A stretch of 64,000 nt of DNA from Apostichopus japonicus (GCF_037975245.1 NC_092576.1:2227501-2291500); one strand, 5' to 3'; shown: positions 32,801 through 45,889, counted from the stretch's first letter. Notes: generated by a model from the sequence alone, not told the origin. Numbers and translations are program-made.

Positions 32801-35218
32801 TGTAGTTAGTGCAGACCATTGCTCTTGATATTAATTGAGGGGATTTTTAAAAACAAATTAACGCGGCTGGCAAATACGATGTTTAGTGTTATCGTTAAAG
32901 ACTAATAATGTGTATATGACATAAGTTTATAAGCATTCTTACGAAAGATTTTAAACCACGGATACTCTCTGTATCATTGTTACTCACTTCCTATCAAATG
33001 AATACCATGTTTTTCTAAATATCTTCTTTCTATATACTTATACCTGTTGTAATTTAAGATCGAAGTTTAACATTTAGCAGTATTGTGATCGTCATACTTG
33101 ATAGCATTGTTACAGTAATATTAATTAATGATTAGAAAAATGCAGTTTTAATTTCTTATTATATAATTATTAATTACTTTATCCGACAAATGATGTCACA
33201 TGCTATTTGTTATGTTGGCCGTTACGTTGTTTACATGAAGTGAAAAGTACGTTTTGAATTTGCAAATTAACAACAAACTATCATGAACATTTTGGTCTGG
33301 ACAAATGAGCGGACTTCGTGAATGACGACATTTGCGTCTTTATACGATTTCCACATTTTAAAATTGAATTTTGTGTAGATTGAAAACAACTATCAAAGTA
33401 TCTACCTGCTCTGAAGGTAGATTGTTTTCAACCATGAAATATCAGAACCTAAGGTTGTGCCTACAGTTGATTTTCTTTATATTTGAAAAGTTAATAGTAC
33501 AACGTGTGATGTTTATTGCATTACTGTGGAGAGGTCCGCCATTTCACACACCATGTGATAAATAATAAATTTGATTAATGTTCATGAGAAATCGACTTAC
33601 CTGAGAGAAAAGTTGTTCATTGTGTCAGAAAGACAGATGATATCAAAATGTATAATTGAGATGATGGGAATCTTCTCCGTTTACTTGAAGAAATAACAAT
33701 TTGTTACGGACAGTATTCAGTGACCACTCCTTAATAAAAATGGCGACTAGCTAAGTACTGAACGGCTCAGTCATGCTTACTGGTTATTGGTTGAATTCGA
33801 TGTTCATAGTTACATATTCGTCAAGAATTTATTCAACTTTTTTTCAGATTTGAAATTTAGACTTTATCCTTCCAATCGGTTGTATCGCGCTCGAATTACC
33901 ATCATGCACATTTTCTTTAAAGCAGTGCATATGTTAGACAAAATTAAATGATACTTCATATTTGTTTGAAACGTGAAGGTATATATATATATATATATAC
34001 ATTAAACATAAATATCAACCAAGAATTATTTATATGAAGAAACTATGCGTATAATTTCCATTCGCCTGCAGCAGCCATGTTGGATCTCAGCTCCATTCGA
34101 GCCCGTAATCTATCATGGCACGAAGAAGTTTTGCTATCGAAAATGTATTCAAAATAATTTCATCATTTTATTTGAAAATGTTTTCATAAGAACAACCAAA
34201 TCTTTATCAATTATTGTTACAAAGAGCTCGCTTTATAAATTTCAATTCAAACGAATGAAGAAGTCACAACAATAATTAAAGATCTTAAAGCCGTTGATAT
34301 TTCGCTCCACTCCTACAGAATTCTTTAACGAGGCCATATGATCGATTGTCACTAATGAAATAGTCGTTGGCGCTATTTATTTGTTTGTAAAGGTTAATAG
34401 AACGATTTCATCTGATACGCCGGTGACTTTGCTTGTTTTCGTCAGTAATTTTAAGACAGGTATCGTGTTAGTACAACCAATCAATCAAAGACAAAGTCAA
34501 ATTTAAAAATCAAAAGTCAAAGACAAAGTCAAAGTCAACGACAAAATTAAACTTGAAACTGAAAAACACAGAATAAACATCTTGATAACATATAAGGAAG
34601 ATCACGATAAATAATAATGTGCTGTGTGACTATGAGTTATGTCTGGCATCACACAATATTGTATGGTTTTGGCAACGGTCGGCATGAGACCCGAACATTC
34701 GGGTGCTTTGTTCATAATCTACAGGTGCGTATTGTGGATTTTTTTAAACTGACTGAAACTTAACTAATAAATTTCCTGTTGATGCCTGTTGATGCATTAA
34801 AAAAAACCAGTATCGATCAGCATGAAGCAGCCAGAGGCTAAATAAGTGAGAGAAGAATCAAAATAAGAACAGCTCACAAAAGAATGTGAAACGTTTCAAA
34901 CTGAAGTGTTCAAATTGCTGCTTTTGATATGGATACAAATGAAAGGAGACGGAAAGAAATAGGAAGAAAAATGCTTCCAGGACTCTTTGTGTAATACATT
35001 AAAAGATGTAAAACTGAGCGAAAAAAAGAGATGAAACTGATCTAACAACATCGATAAAGGATCCCCCCAAAATTACCTCATCGCCATTCCTCCCCCTCGC
35101 CCAATCCACACACACACACACAACATGCACTATCCCTCTTCTCTCTGCTTCAACAGATTGGTGCTTTTTTTTTAATGCATACTCATTGCAAAAGCAATAT
35201 AACTGACGTTCAGTTGAT
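32801..35218. repeat. 2.4-kb array, unit 3 (2418 bp)
   Basis: Nearly identical to unit 2; shares the GAAAACAACT variant (instead of GAAAGCAACT) with units 4 and 5. Short (TA)n tract at about 33980-33999. Confidence 0.96.
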
Positions 35219-36391
35219 GTAGTTAGTGCAGACCATTGCTCTTGATATTAATTGAGGGGATTTTTAAAAACAAATTAACGCGGCTGGCAAATACGATGTT
35301 TAGTGTTATCGTTAAAGACTAATAATGTGTATATGACATAAGTTTATAAGCATTCTTACGAAAGATTTTAAACCACGGATACTCTCTGTATCATTGTTAC
35401 TCACTTCCTATCAAATGAATACCATGTTTTTCTAAATATCTTCTTTCTATATACTTATACCTGTTGTAATTTAAGATCGAAGTTTAACATTTAGCAGTAT
35501 TGTGATCGTCATACTTGATAGCATTGTTACAGTAATATTAATTAATGATTAGAAAAATGCAGTTTTAATTTCTTATTATATAATTATAAATTACTTTATC
35601 CGACAAATGATGTCACATGCTATTTGTTATGTTGGCCGTTACGTTGTTTACATGAAGTGAAAAGTACGTTTTGAATTTGCAAATTAACAACAAACTATCA
35701 TGAACATTTTGGTCTGGACAAATGAGCGGACTTCGTGAATGACGACATTTGCGTCTTTATACGATTTCCACATTTTAAAATTGAATTTTGTGTAGATTGA
35801 AAACAACTATCAAAGTATCTACCTGCTCTGAAGGTAGATTGTTTTCAACCATGAAATATCAGAACCTAAGGTTGTGCCTACAGTTGATTTTCTTTATATT
35901 TGAAAAGTTAATAGTACAACGTGTGATGTTTATTGCATTACTGTGGAGAGGTCCGCCATTTCACACACCATGTGATAAATAATAAATTTGATTAATGTTC
36001 ATGAGAAATCGACTTACCTGAGAGAAAAGTTGTTCATTGTGTCAGAAAGACAGATGATTATCAAAATGTATAATTGAGATGATGGGAATCTTCTCCGTTC
36101 ACTTGAAAAATAACAATTTGTTATGGACAGTATTCAGTGACCACTCCTTAATAAAAATGGCGACTAGCTAAGTACTGAACGGCTCAGTCATGCTTACTGG
36201 TTATTGGTTGAATTCGATGTTCATAGTTACATATTCGTCAAGAATTTATTCAACTTTTTTCAGATTTGAAATTTAGACTTTACCCTTGCAATCGGTTGTA
36301 TCGCGCTCGAATTACCATCATGCACATTTTCTTTAAAGCAGTGCATATGTTAGACAAAATTAAATGATACTTCATATTTGTTTGAAACGTG

Positions 36392-36434
<43 letters not shown>

Positions 36435-37653
36435 TAAACATAAATATCAACCAAGAATTATTTATATGAAGAAACTATGCGTATAATTTCCATTCGCCTG
36501 CAGCAGCCATGTTGGATCTCAGCTCCATTCGAGCCCGTAATCTATCATGGCACGAAGAAGTTTTGCTATCGAAAATGTATTCAAAATAATTTCATCATTT
36601 TATTTGAAAATGTTTTCATAAGAACAACCAAATCTTTATCAATTATTGTTACAAAGAGCTCGCTTTATAAATTTCAATTCAAACGAATGAAGAAGTCACA
36701 ACAATAATTAAAGATCTTAAAGCCGTTGATATTTCGCTCCACTCCTACAGAATTCTTTAAACGAGGCCATATGATCGATTGTCACTAATGAAATAGTCGT
36801 TGGCGCTATTTATTTGTTTGTAAAGGTTAATAGAACGATTTCATCTGATACGCCGGTGACTTTGCTTGTTTTCGTCAGTAATTTTAAGACAGGTATCGTG
36901 TTAGTACAACCAATCAATCAAAGACAAAGTCAAATTTAAAAATCAAAAGTCAAAGACAAAGTCAAAGTCAACGACAAAATTAAACTTGAAACTGAAAAAC
37001 ACAGAATAAACATCTTGATTCCATATAAGGAAGATCATGATAAATAATAATGTGTTGTGTGACTATGAATTATGTCTGGCATCACGCAATATTGTATGGT
37101 TTTGGCAACGGTCGGCATGAGACCCGAACATTCGGGTGCTTTGTTCATAATCTACAGGTGTGTATTATGGATTTTATAAAACTTAACTAATACATTTCCT
37201 GTTGATGCATGTTGATGCATTAAACAAAAACAAAAAACAAAACCCAGTATCGATCAGCATGAAGCAGCCAGAGGCTAAATAAGTGAGAGAAGAATCAAAA
37301 TCAGAACAGCTCACAAGAGAATGTGAAACGTTTCAAACTGAAGTGTTCAAATTGCTGCTTTTGATATGGATACGAATGAAAAGAGACGGAAAGAAATAGG
37401 AAGAAAAATGCTTGCAGGACTTTTGGCGTAATACATTAAAAGAAGTAAAACTGAGCGAAGAAAAGAGGTGAAACTGATCTAACAACATCGATAAAGGATC
37501 CCCCAAAATTACCTCATCGCAATTCCTCCCCCTCCCCCAATCCAGAAAACACACACACAAACATGCACTATCCCTCTTCTCTCTGCTTCAACAGATTAGT
37601 GTTTTTTTTAATGCATACTCATTGCAAAAGCAATAATACTGAAGTTCAGTTGA
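35219..37653. repeat. 2.4-kb array, unit 4 (2435 bp)
   Basis: Longest unit, mostly because its (TA)n tract (about 36396-36431) is expanded. The right part carries variants shared with unit 5, such as TTGATTCCATATAAGG, so units 4 and 5 look closely related there. Confidence 0.96.
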
Positions 37654-40064
37654 TGTAGTTAGTGCAGATCATTGCTCTTGATATTAATTGAGGGGATTTT
37701 TAAAAACAAATTAACGCGGCTGGCAAATACGATGTTTAGTGTTATCGTTAAAGACTAATAATGTGTATATGACATAAGTTTATAAGCATTCTTACGAAAG
37801 ATTTTAAACCACGGATACTCTCTGTATCATTGTTACTCACTTCCTATCAAATGAATACCATGTTTTTCTAAATATCTTCTTTCTATATACTTATACCTGT
37901 TGTAATTTTAGATCGAAGTTTAACATTTAGCAGTATTGTGATCGTACTACTTGATAGCATTGTTACAGTAATATTAATTAATGTTTAGAAAAATGCAGTT
38001 TTAATTTCTTATTATATAATTATTAATTACTTTATCCGACAAATGATGTCACATGCTATTTGTTATGTTGGCCGTTACGTTGTTTACATGAAGTGAAAAG
38101 TACGTTTTGAATTTGCAAATTAACAACAAACTATCATGAACATTTTGGTCTGGACAAATGAGCGGACTTCGTGAATGACGACATTTGCGTCTTTATACGA
38201 TTTCCACATTTTAAAATTGAATTTTGTGTAGATTGAAAACAACTATCAAAGTATCTACCTGCTTTGAAGGTAGATTGTTTTCAACCATGAAATATCAGAA
38301 CCTAAGGTTGTGCCTACAGTTGATTTTCTTTATATTTGAAAAGTTTATAGTTCAACGTGTGATGTTTATTGCATTACTGTGGAGAGGTCCGCCATTTCAC
38401 ACACCATGTGATAAATAATAAATTTGATTAATGTTCCTGAGAAATCGACTTACCTGAGAAGAAAGTTGTTCATGGTGTCAGATAAACAGATGATTATCAA
38501 AATGCATAATTGAGATGATGGCAATCTTCTCAGTTTACTTGAAGAAATAACAATTTGTTACGGACAGTATTCAGTGACCACTCCTTAATAAAAATGGCGA
38601 CTAGCTAAGTACTGAACGGCTCAGTCATGCTTACTGGTTATTGGTTGAATTCGATGTTCATAGTTACATATTCGTCAAGAATTTATTCAACTTTTTTTTC
38701 AGATTTGAAATTTAGACTTAACCCTTCCAATCGGTTGTATCGCGCTCGAATTACCATCATGCACATTTTCTTTAAAGCAGTGCATATGTTAGACAAAATT
38801 AAATGATACTTAATATTTGTTTCAAACTTGAGGTATATATATATATACTTTCAACATAAATATCAACCAAGAATGATTTATTTGAAGAAACTATGCGTAT
38901 AATTTTCATACGCCTGCAGCAGCCATGTTGGATCTCAGCTCCATTCGAGCCCGTAATCTATCATGGCACGAAGAAGTTTTGCTATCGAAAATGTATTCAA
39001 AATAATTTCATCATTTTATTTGAAAATGTTTTCATAAGAACAACCAAATCTTTATCAATTATTGTTACAAAGAGCTCGCTTTATAAATTTCAATTCAAAC
39101 GAATGAAGAAGTCACAACAATAATTAAAGATCTTAAAGCCGTTGATATTTCGCTCCACTCCTACATAATTCTTTAAACGAGGCCATATGAACGATTGTCA
39201 CTAATGAAATAGTCGTTGGCGCTATTTATTTGTTTGTAAAGGTTAATAGAACGATTTTATCTGATACGCCGGTGACTTTGCTTGTTTTCGTCAGTAATTT
39301 TAGCAGGTCTCGTATTAGTACAACCAATCAATCAAAGACAAAGTCAAATTAAAAAATCAAAAGTCAAAGACAAAGACAAAATTAAACTTGAAACTGAAAA
39401 ACACAGAATAAACATCTTGATTCCATATAAGGAAGATCATGATAAATAATAATGTGCTGTGTGACTATGAATTATGTCTGACATCACACAATATTGTATG
39501 GTTTTGGCAACGGTCGACATGAGACCCGAACATTCGGGTGCTTTGTTCATAATCTGCAGGTGCGTATTATATATTTTGTTACACTGACTAAAACTTAACT
39601 AACACATTTACGGTTTATATCTGTTGATGAATTAAAAAAACCAGTGATCGATCAGCATGAAGCAGCCAGAGGCTAAATAAGTGAGAGAAGAATCAAAATC
39701 AGAACAGCTCACAAGATCTGTCAAACGTTAAAACTGAAGTTTTCATATTGTTGCTTTTGATATGGATACAAATGAAAGGAGACGGAAAGAAATAGGAAGA
39801 CAAATGCTTCCAGGACTCTTTGTGTAATAAATTAAAACAAGTAGAACAGAGCCACGAAAAGGTGAAACTGATCTAACAACATCAATAAAAGGATACCCCA
39901 AAAATCACCTGATCGTTCTTCCTGCCCCTCCTCCCAATCCACACACACACACAGAATGCACGATCCCTCGTCATGGAAACACCTCGTTCCCTCTGCTTCA
40001 TCAACTAGGAGCTTTTTTTATGTATACTCATTGCAAAAGCAATAATACTTGACTTCAATTGATG
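37654..40064. repeat. 2.4-kb array, unit 5 (about 2411 bp)
   Basis: Last unit, most diverged toward its right end (39840-40064), as expected for an array edge. Short (TA)n tract at about 38833-38848. Homology ends near GATGTCAGAATTG. Confidence 0.93.
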
Positions 40065-40655
40065 TCAGAATTGTACAAACTGTTGATCTGAATTGCACCT
40101 ACAAAACTAAGACAGCATTGCTAGAGAGAGTTTCGTGATGACAAGATGATTGTTTTGAATATGGTTGTTGTGGTGTGTAAGTTCATTTTCATGTGCAGTT
40201 TAATAGTTCAATGAAATAAAATGATTAAATTTCAAAAAGTTTTTGCCATGATAATATACAGCACTTAGTATATGTATATAATGGAATCATGTCGGATATA
40301 AAGGGTGGGGAGATGTGGGTGTTGGGAAGGTCTCCTTAGTATCGTTATTAAATTGCCACAAACAATCAGGCTGGCCCCATGCAAAACTAGTTATTAAAAC
40401 TGAAACTCACAACTTACTTAAAGGACTAAAGTATTCCTTAATTCATTTATTTACTTTTTCTTTTCTGTTTGCTCGTTGTTCTTTGCTCTGAGGTATATTA
40501 TTCCTTTTATCAAAATTACTGTCAGCTTTGTCTCAGTTAACCCATCAATGAAAGCAGAAAGTGGAAGCCATTGCAGATACATCATACAAAGATGAAAAGC
40601 AAAAAGGAAAGAAACAAAATATATACAAAGTGCTCTTTCTCTTCTTCTTGCCTAG
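40065..40655. other. Region upstream of terminal exon 1, no exon identified
   Basis: Follows the array. A partner for the exon at 40656 must exist upstream, but I could not find a homologue of exon 45412-45510 here. Confidence 0.5.
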
Positions 40656-40772
40656 GGTCTTGTTTTGCCCAATTTACCCGAGTTTGTCAGTGATTTTGTT
40701 CTGATGGCAATTCTCGGTGCTTCTCGCAAACGGATGATGAAGTTGGCTAAAGAAACATCCAAGTCTAACTAA
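40656..40772 (+). CDS. Terminal exon of an unrecognised plus-strand gene (paralogue 1)
   Basis: Pyrimidine-rich acceptor CTTCTTCTTGCCTAG precedes 40656. The exon reads 38 codons in phase 0, GLVLPNLPEFVSDFVLMAIL and then a basic tail (ASRKRMMKLAKETSKSN), and ends TAA at 40772. It matches exon 45594-45704 along its length in the pattern G-x-V-x4-PE-[FV]-[VI]-SD-[FY]-V...G-x-RK...K, including phase and position of the stop. The hydrophobic stretch followed by Arg/Lys may be an amphipathic or membrane-proximal tail. Family not recognised; upstream exons not found. Confidence 0.6.
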   Translation, partial: GLVLPNLPEFVSDFVLMAILGASRKRMMKLAKETSKSN

Positions 40773-41059
40773 AAAAAAAGTCTGCTCTGCTGCAAAGAGA
40801 GAGAAATGAAATTGAAGATCACAAGTGTCTTCTAAATTCGATTGTTAAACGTCATAACGTCATTCGGTGATGGGTTAATAAACTTGATTGAATATTCTTA
40901 GTTTGTCTTAAAGGCAGCATTAAATGTAACAAATGAATGAAGTATGTAAAGATTATCAAAAGTTCTTTAGAAGAAAGTGAGCTTTGCAGAAACACTATCA
41001 ACAATCAGATGCTGATTTTATAGCTAAAGATGGTCTTTCGTACAAACAAATATCTGTAT

Positions 41060-42250
41060 TTGATACACTTTAAAGGTGCAGTACTAAAATTAATAGAATG
41101 CCATGTTTAGCACACAGATTCTATGTAATTTTGTTTTCTTTGACAAGAAACAAAATAATTAATTTGAAAAGATAACACTTCAACCTATTAAAGTGACTGG
41201 ACTCTCAACTTTAGCACATTGAGTAACACAGTGAGTCAATTTTAAAAATGTAACACCTATGGGGAAATGAAAACATATCACTTTAACCATTCAAAATATT
41301 AAGTTTGGCACACAGCATGTCAGTATTTAACAAGCAACATGAAAATGTAAATGAAATCAAAAGACTTAAACGTTATCAATGTGACTGGACTCTTAAATTT
41401 AGCACAAAGTAGCAAGTAAACTTTAAAAATGAAACACCTCATTGGAAATGAAACCATAGGACTTTTACCTTTCTAAATGTCTAGTTTGGCACACAAACAG
41501 CAAGTCCGTCTTTAATTAGCAATGCATTTTTTTTTAATGAAATCAAAAGATTTTAACTTATCAATGTAACTAGACTTTCAAGTTTAGCACAAGGCATTTA
41601 GTCAGTCTTTAACAATTAAGACTACAATCAATTGGATGAGTTTGACGATTGAAAGCAACAAATTGTCACTCATTTAAAGCTCAAATGTAAACTTATACAT
41701 CAGTTTAATTTCACATAAGAAAACAGATTCTATTTCGGTTGCTTTTCATACGACATAATTATGCCTTATGAATGTTCTTTTAAATTAAGAACACCATATT
41801 GGAAGGAATTAAAAGAAAAGTTTTATATTGAGTTGATTTTGATAAAATTAGTTGGTATAAAAATTAGAGGTTACTTCCCATAACAATGACTGACTGGTTC
41901 TGTTATATTTACACATCAGAACTTGATGTAAAAGGTGGCCTGGAGGACGTTTATTAAGTTTTATTAAATTCAAATGATAAAATAGTCAGAACATTTTGTT
42001 CTCTTTCTGAAGTGTGAAGGGAATGTTAGGAAAGACTACTACCATCTGCTTGCCTTATCTTTGTCTTGGTGATACTTAGCCTTATTAACTCTGTTACATA
42101 TTAGATTCTGACATGAAAAGTTGCTCAGATGAATTTTATTAAATTTGCATCTCACTAGTAATATTGTCCGAACATTTTAATAAACTCCTGAAATATGAAG
42201 GAAACAAATGTTATAATGACTACAAACATATACTTACCTCATGTTTGTAA
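41060..42250. repeat. Diverged 180-190-bp tandem repeats
   Basis: Phrases recur in register: GTGACTGGACTCTCAACTTT (41192), GTGACTGGACTCTTAAATTT (41384) and GTAACTAGACTTTCAAGTTT (about 41567), each followed by AGCACA. A second phrase, AAATATGAAGGAAA, returns at about 42010, 42189 and, after the LINE insertion, 43800. The RTE-like element is inserted into this array. Confidence 0.75.
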
Positions 42251-42374
42251 AATGACGTCTTCCCTCTCATCCTTCTTTCAGTGATCTTGTCACATGTTTC
42301 ATAATTATACAACTTTAACTTTCGTGAAATGTTATGAGACTTTGTTTTGGTGATGCCTAGAGTAAACGTTCATG

Positions 42375-43744
42375 GAACTAGAGGAGATACCAACCCAATG
42401 GAATGAAGCAAAAGTCATCATACTTTACAAAAAAGGGGATATGAAGGACATCAAGAATTATCGACCAATCAGTTTGCTGCCTCATCTGTACAAGATCTTC
42501 ACCAGAGTCATTCTAGCCAGAGTGGAGAAGGATCTTGATGATATACAACCACGAGAGCAGGCGGGGTTTCGGTCAGGCTTCCGGACATCAGACCACCTTC
42601 ACACTTTAAGCCAGGTGATTGAGAAAGCTAAGGAATACCGGCTTAATCTTTGTCTGGGCTTCATAGATTATGAAAAAGCTTTTGATAGCCTCGACCACCA
42701 GTCCTTGCTTCATGCATTGGAAGACTAGATCACAGATAAGAAATACATTCGTCTGGTGAAAGCCATCTATAGAGACCCCAGTGCAAGAATTCATCTGGAT
42801 GGAGACAAAACCAACATCTTCAAAATTCTGAAAGGCGTGAGGCAGGGTGATCCAATCTCTCCTAAACTCTTTACAGCAGCCTTGGAAAACGCCTTCAGGA
42901 ATCTAGACTGGCAATCAAAAGGAATTGCAGTGGATGGTGAACACCTGACCCATCTAAGATTTGCTGATGACATACTTCTTCTAAGTCACCAACCACAAGA
43001 GCTGCAGACAATGATGCAAGAACTAGCCAGAGAAAGCAGAAAGGCAGGACTCAATATGAATATCAAAAAGACTAAAGTAATGATGGGTGACAGAATAAGA
43101 GGACATCAGATTACAGTACAGGGGATAGAGATAGAAGAGGTGGACAGTTACATCTACTTGGGCAAAAGGATCTCCCTCAACAATGAAACACCGGGAGAGG
43201 TAAACAGAAGAATCCAACTAGCATGGGTCAAATTTGGTAAACTAAGCTTCATTTTCCGTGACCAGGACCTTCCAACATCACTGAAGAAACAAGTTTTCAA
43301 CCAGTGCATAATTCCTGTACTATCATATGGTGCGGAGACCTGGACAACAACGAAAAAACTGGAAAAGAAGTTGAGAGTGACAGAGAGGGCGATGGAAAGA
43401 ATCATAATTGGAGTCACAAGGAGAGACAGAGTAACCAACCAAAACTTAAGAGAGAAAACCAATGTCCAAGACATCATAAAGGAAATCAAAGTCAAGAAAT
43501 GGCGATGGGCCGGCCATTTGGCCAGGCAACATGATAACAGATGGACAAAGAAAATTACCAACTGGACCCCAAGAACTTGTATCAGAAGGAGAGGCAGGCA
43601 GAGTAGAAGATGGACAGATGAACTCAGAGAATTTACAGGTGTTCTATGGCAAAGGAGAGCACAGGACAGATGGAAATGGAAAATCGATGAAGAGGCCTTC
43701 CTCCTGCAGTGGAGCGAAATAGGCTAGAAAGAGAAAAGAGAAAG
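42375..43744 (+). pseudogene. 5'-truncated RTE-like LINE with an in-frame stop
   Basis: Reverse transcriptase of a non-LTR element, lacking its endonuclease. The first 118 codons hold RT fingers and palm: NYRPISLLPHLYKI, EQAGFRSGFRTSDHL and the catalytic block GFIDYEKAFDSLDH. An in-frame TAG (42726-42728) breaks the frame, then the same frame continues to 43727 with GVRQGDPISPKLF, the active site FADDILLLS, a thumb and the C-terminal GHLARQHDNRWTKK and RRRGRQSRRWTDELRE segments seen in RTE-type elements. A 16-bp target duplication flanks it: AGAGTAAACGTTCATG (42359-42374) and AGAGTAAACGTTTATG (43745-43760). The apparent ATG at 42372 is thus host sequence. The tail is GAAAAGAGAAAGAGAG. Confidence 0.92.
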
Positions 43745-43760
43745 AGAGTAAACGTTTATG

Positions 43761-44248
43761 AAATTTGAAGTTTTACTAGTAAACTAGTCAGAATATGTCT
43801 GAAATATGAAGGAAATGTTATTGTTGGCTACAAACATTTCTGTTTGCCTCATATGTGTAAAGTTACCCCCGGTGGTCTTTTCACATGTTGGACACTTCGA
43901 TGATTTTTTATCCTGTGCTTGAAATTACGAACTATGCCCTGAAATATCTATGTTTATATATTTGAATGTTATTTTTACTATTGAAATGCTCTGTCACTCA
44001 TAAATTATTGTATGTATGTAACTGAAGAGCATACAATGATAAAATAATTAAAAGTATTATACATGTTTCTTGTTTCCTTGAAAGTCTGATTTTACATCAA
44101 CAAACCTATTATAATTAAGTCTGTACAAACCTTCATATAATGTCCCCATTACATGTCATGTCCCCATATGTTTTGGGCGTTTGAAATCACACTTGTAAAG
44201 TTCAAATGGGGGTATCTTGAAACAGATTGTACTAACTGAATGATCATA
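43761..44248. other. Continuation of the tandem repeat and intergenic sequence
   Basis: Begins with a further repeat unit (AAATATGAAGGAAATGTT) split from its neighbours by the LINE. No gene seen. Confidence 0.5.
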
Positions 44249-44706
44249 CAGGTTTCATGAAATACACTACAGTTCGTCTACTTCACCAACGGCAGGCTAC
44301 ACACTTAGTTTAAACTTCCTGAGACTTATACTATTGTGAGAACAATGTCCTGAGACTTTGACCCGTGCTGTTTAAGATGACCTTTGACCAATACTAACAA
44401 CAATCCCAAACCACTTCTATCTTAGGGGAACCTACATATCAAATATGAAACGTCCAGTTATCCTTCTGAAGTTAGAGTGTTTACGAGCAAGGGTCACACG
44501 CACGCTGCATACATGCATGCAGCGTGTGCACACGCCATCACCATCGCATATATTCCTTCTGCCTTCGGCAAGGAATTAGAAACAGATAAAGGCATTCTAT
44601 ATGTAGGAATTATGTCGTCTTCTTCTGAACTGGTGGATACAGAGTTTATACAGTTATCTATGTTATCTGTTAAGTAGACGAACTGTAGTGTTTTTCACAA
44701 AACCAG
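44249..44706. mobile_element. MITE with about 35-bp inverted ends, 458 bp
   Basis: Left end starts CAGGTTTCATGAAATACACT and contains CACTACAGTTCGTCTACTT; the right end carries the exact inverse AAGTAGACGAACTGTAGTG (44671-44690) and runs to AACCAG. About 3-4 mismatches over 35 bp. TA precedes the left end (Tc1/mariner-like) but AA follows the right, so the target duplication is unclear. Inside is a perfect 10-bp hairpin CACGCTGCAT / ATGCAGCGTG (about 44502-44527). The 66-codon plus frame within it is not a gene. Confidence 0.75.
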
Positions 44707-45411
44707 AAAAGCATTGTAACTGGATAATTTTGTTTCAAGTTGAAACTTCTAATTTGCTTCACGTCAATAGTTGATTAAGGTTAGCAAAACTTCAAGCCTC
44801 GAAAACCTTTCTTCTTAGGGGGTGGCCAGTAATAAGCTTTGGGTTTCAGCATGACATTTTGTGCAAGGACATGGTGAACAGGAAAGCATATAGTTGGTCA
44901 GATAGTAATTGATATCAATTGTTGTTATGACATTGTAAATGGTTGTTATTACAACAAGTACACGTAGTGACATATATCGTCCAATAGGTAATTTGAATTC
45001 AACAGAGGTCAAAATCTGGAAACCTTGCAAAAATAATTATTTCTATGATGAATGGCTTTTCTTTGTCATTAACTGTCATAGGATTCGACAGTTCCTGTTT
45101 TAAGTCGCTGAGAGGGTGTCCATTGTCACTCATGACTCGTATCTGTAATTTAACATTCTGAAGGATAATACTGTTGCAATGCCAAAGATTTCTGGTATGA
45201 TGTTCTGGTATTTGACTTCAGGACACAGTTTCCTCAGTTGCTCTATCAATCACGTGATTCAGTATAAAGTATACATTTATAAGGTAAGGAATCACTAAGT
45301 CTGCTGTAGTTCTGGTTTTAATTACTGTCTGTGAGTTATTTTACTCTGCATATTACTAATCTTCAGTTATTGCTTGTATATTCTGATCATTTAATCCGAA
45401 TTGCTAAGCAG
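44707..45411. other. Region upstream of exon 45412, no other exon supported
   Basis: AT-rich; no repeat or frame of note. Earlier exons of the plus-strand gene could be hidden here or to the left of the LINE. Confidence 0.45.
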
Positions 45412-45510
45412 GTGCAACTATCTTTTCCTTACCCTGGATCAATAGCCAAGGGCCACGAAGACTCACTAACAAGAGAAGTGACGCCCATCAAGAGAAGAAC
45501 AAACAACTAT
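45412..45510 (+). CDS. Penultimate exon of plus-strand gene (paralogue 2)
   Basis: A 99-bp open segment after acceptor GCTAAGCAG, ending before GTAATAG. It encodes 33 residues, VQLSFPYPGSIAKGHEDSLT then REVTPIKRRTNNY, and leaves in phase 0, matching the next exon. Donor +5/+6 fit is weak and the frame is also open upstream, so the exact 5' limit could differ. Confidence 0.45.
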
Positions 45511-45593
45511 GTAATAGTTTTTGGATAATATCCTTGTTTTAAGATTTAATCGTACTATTTTTTACCTGACGTTGTCTTTTTTTCTCCCCTCAG

Positions 45594-45704
45594 GGCGCCG
45601 TGGTTAGTTTTGTTCCGGAGGTAATCAGCGACTATGTACAGCTTTCCATGCATCAGGGGCTTCGGAAGTACGCTCTGAAAAAGAAGCAGCAAAAGTCGCA
45701 ATGA
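45594..45704 (+). CDS. Terminal exon of unrecognised plus-strand gene (paralogue 2)
   Basis: Strong acceptor TTTTTTTCTCCCCTCAG before 45594. The exon encodes GAVVSFVPEVISDYVQLSMH then a basic tail ending KKKQQKSQ, and stops with TGA at 45704. Only this frame is open. Same architecture and phase as 40656-40772, so the two are paralogous last exons, about 4.9 kb apart. It could be two genes in tandem or alternative last exons of one gene. Function unknown. Confidence 0.6.
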   Translation, partial: GAVVSFVPEVISDYVQLSMHQGLRKYALKKKQQKSQ

Positions 45705-45889
45705 TTTGTCAAGAAGCCCTTCAATCATGCTTGACGTAAATGATCAGAAGAAAGCAATGTAATTCATGTGAAGTAATTAATGTAAACGTCTATGCAGTTT
45801 GCAACCATAGTATAAGACGGAATTATGCACACTTGACCTGAATATGAAATTCATTGCACACGTTTTCATTGGCTTAGGAGAGATGAACA

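Noticed and set aside
30952-38418. Repeated 64-codon frame (CRLKTTIKVST...) in each array unit
   Set aside because: It begins at TTG, has no family features, and is repeated only because the units are nearly identical.
42372-42374. ATG considered as the start of the LINE reverse transcriptase
   Set aside because: It lies in the 5' target-site duplication, so it is host sequence; the element is 5'-truncated.
44477-44677. 66-codon plus-strand frame
   Set aside because: Entirely inside the MITE at 44249-44706 and crosses its internal hairpin.
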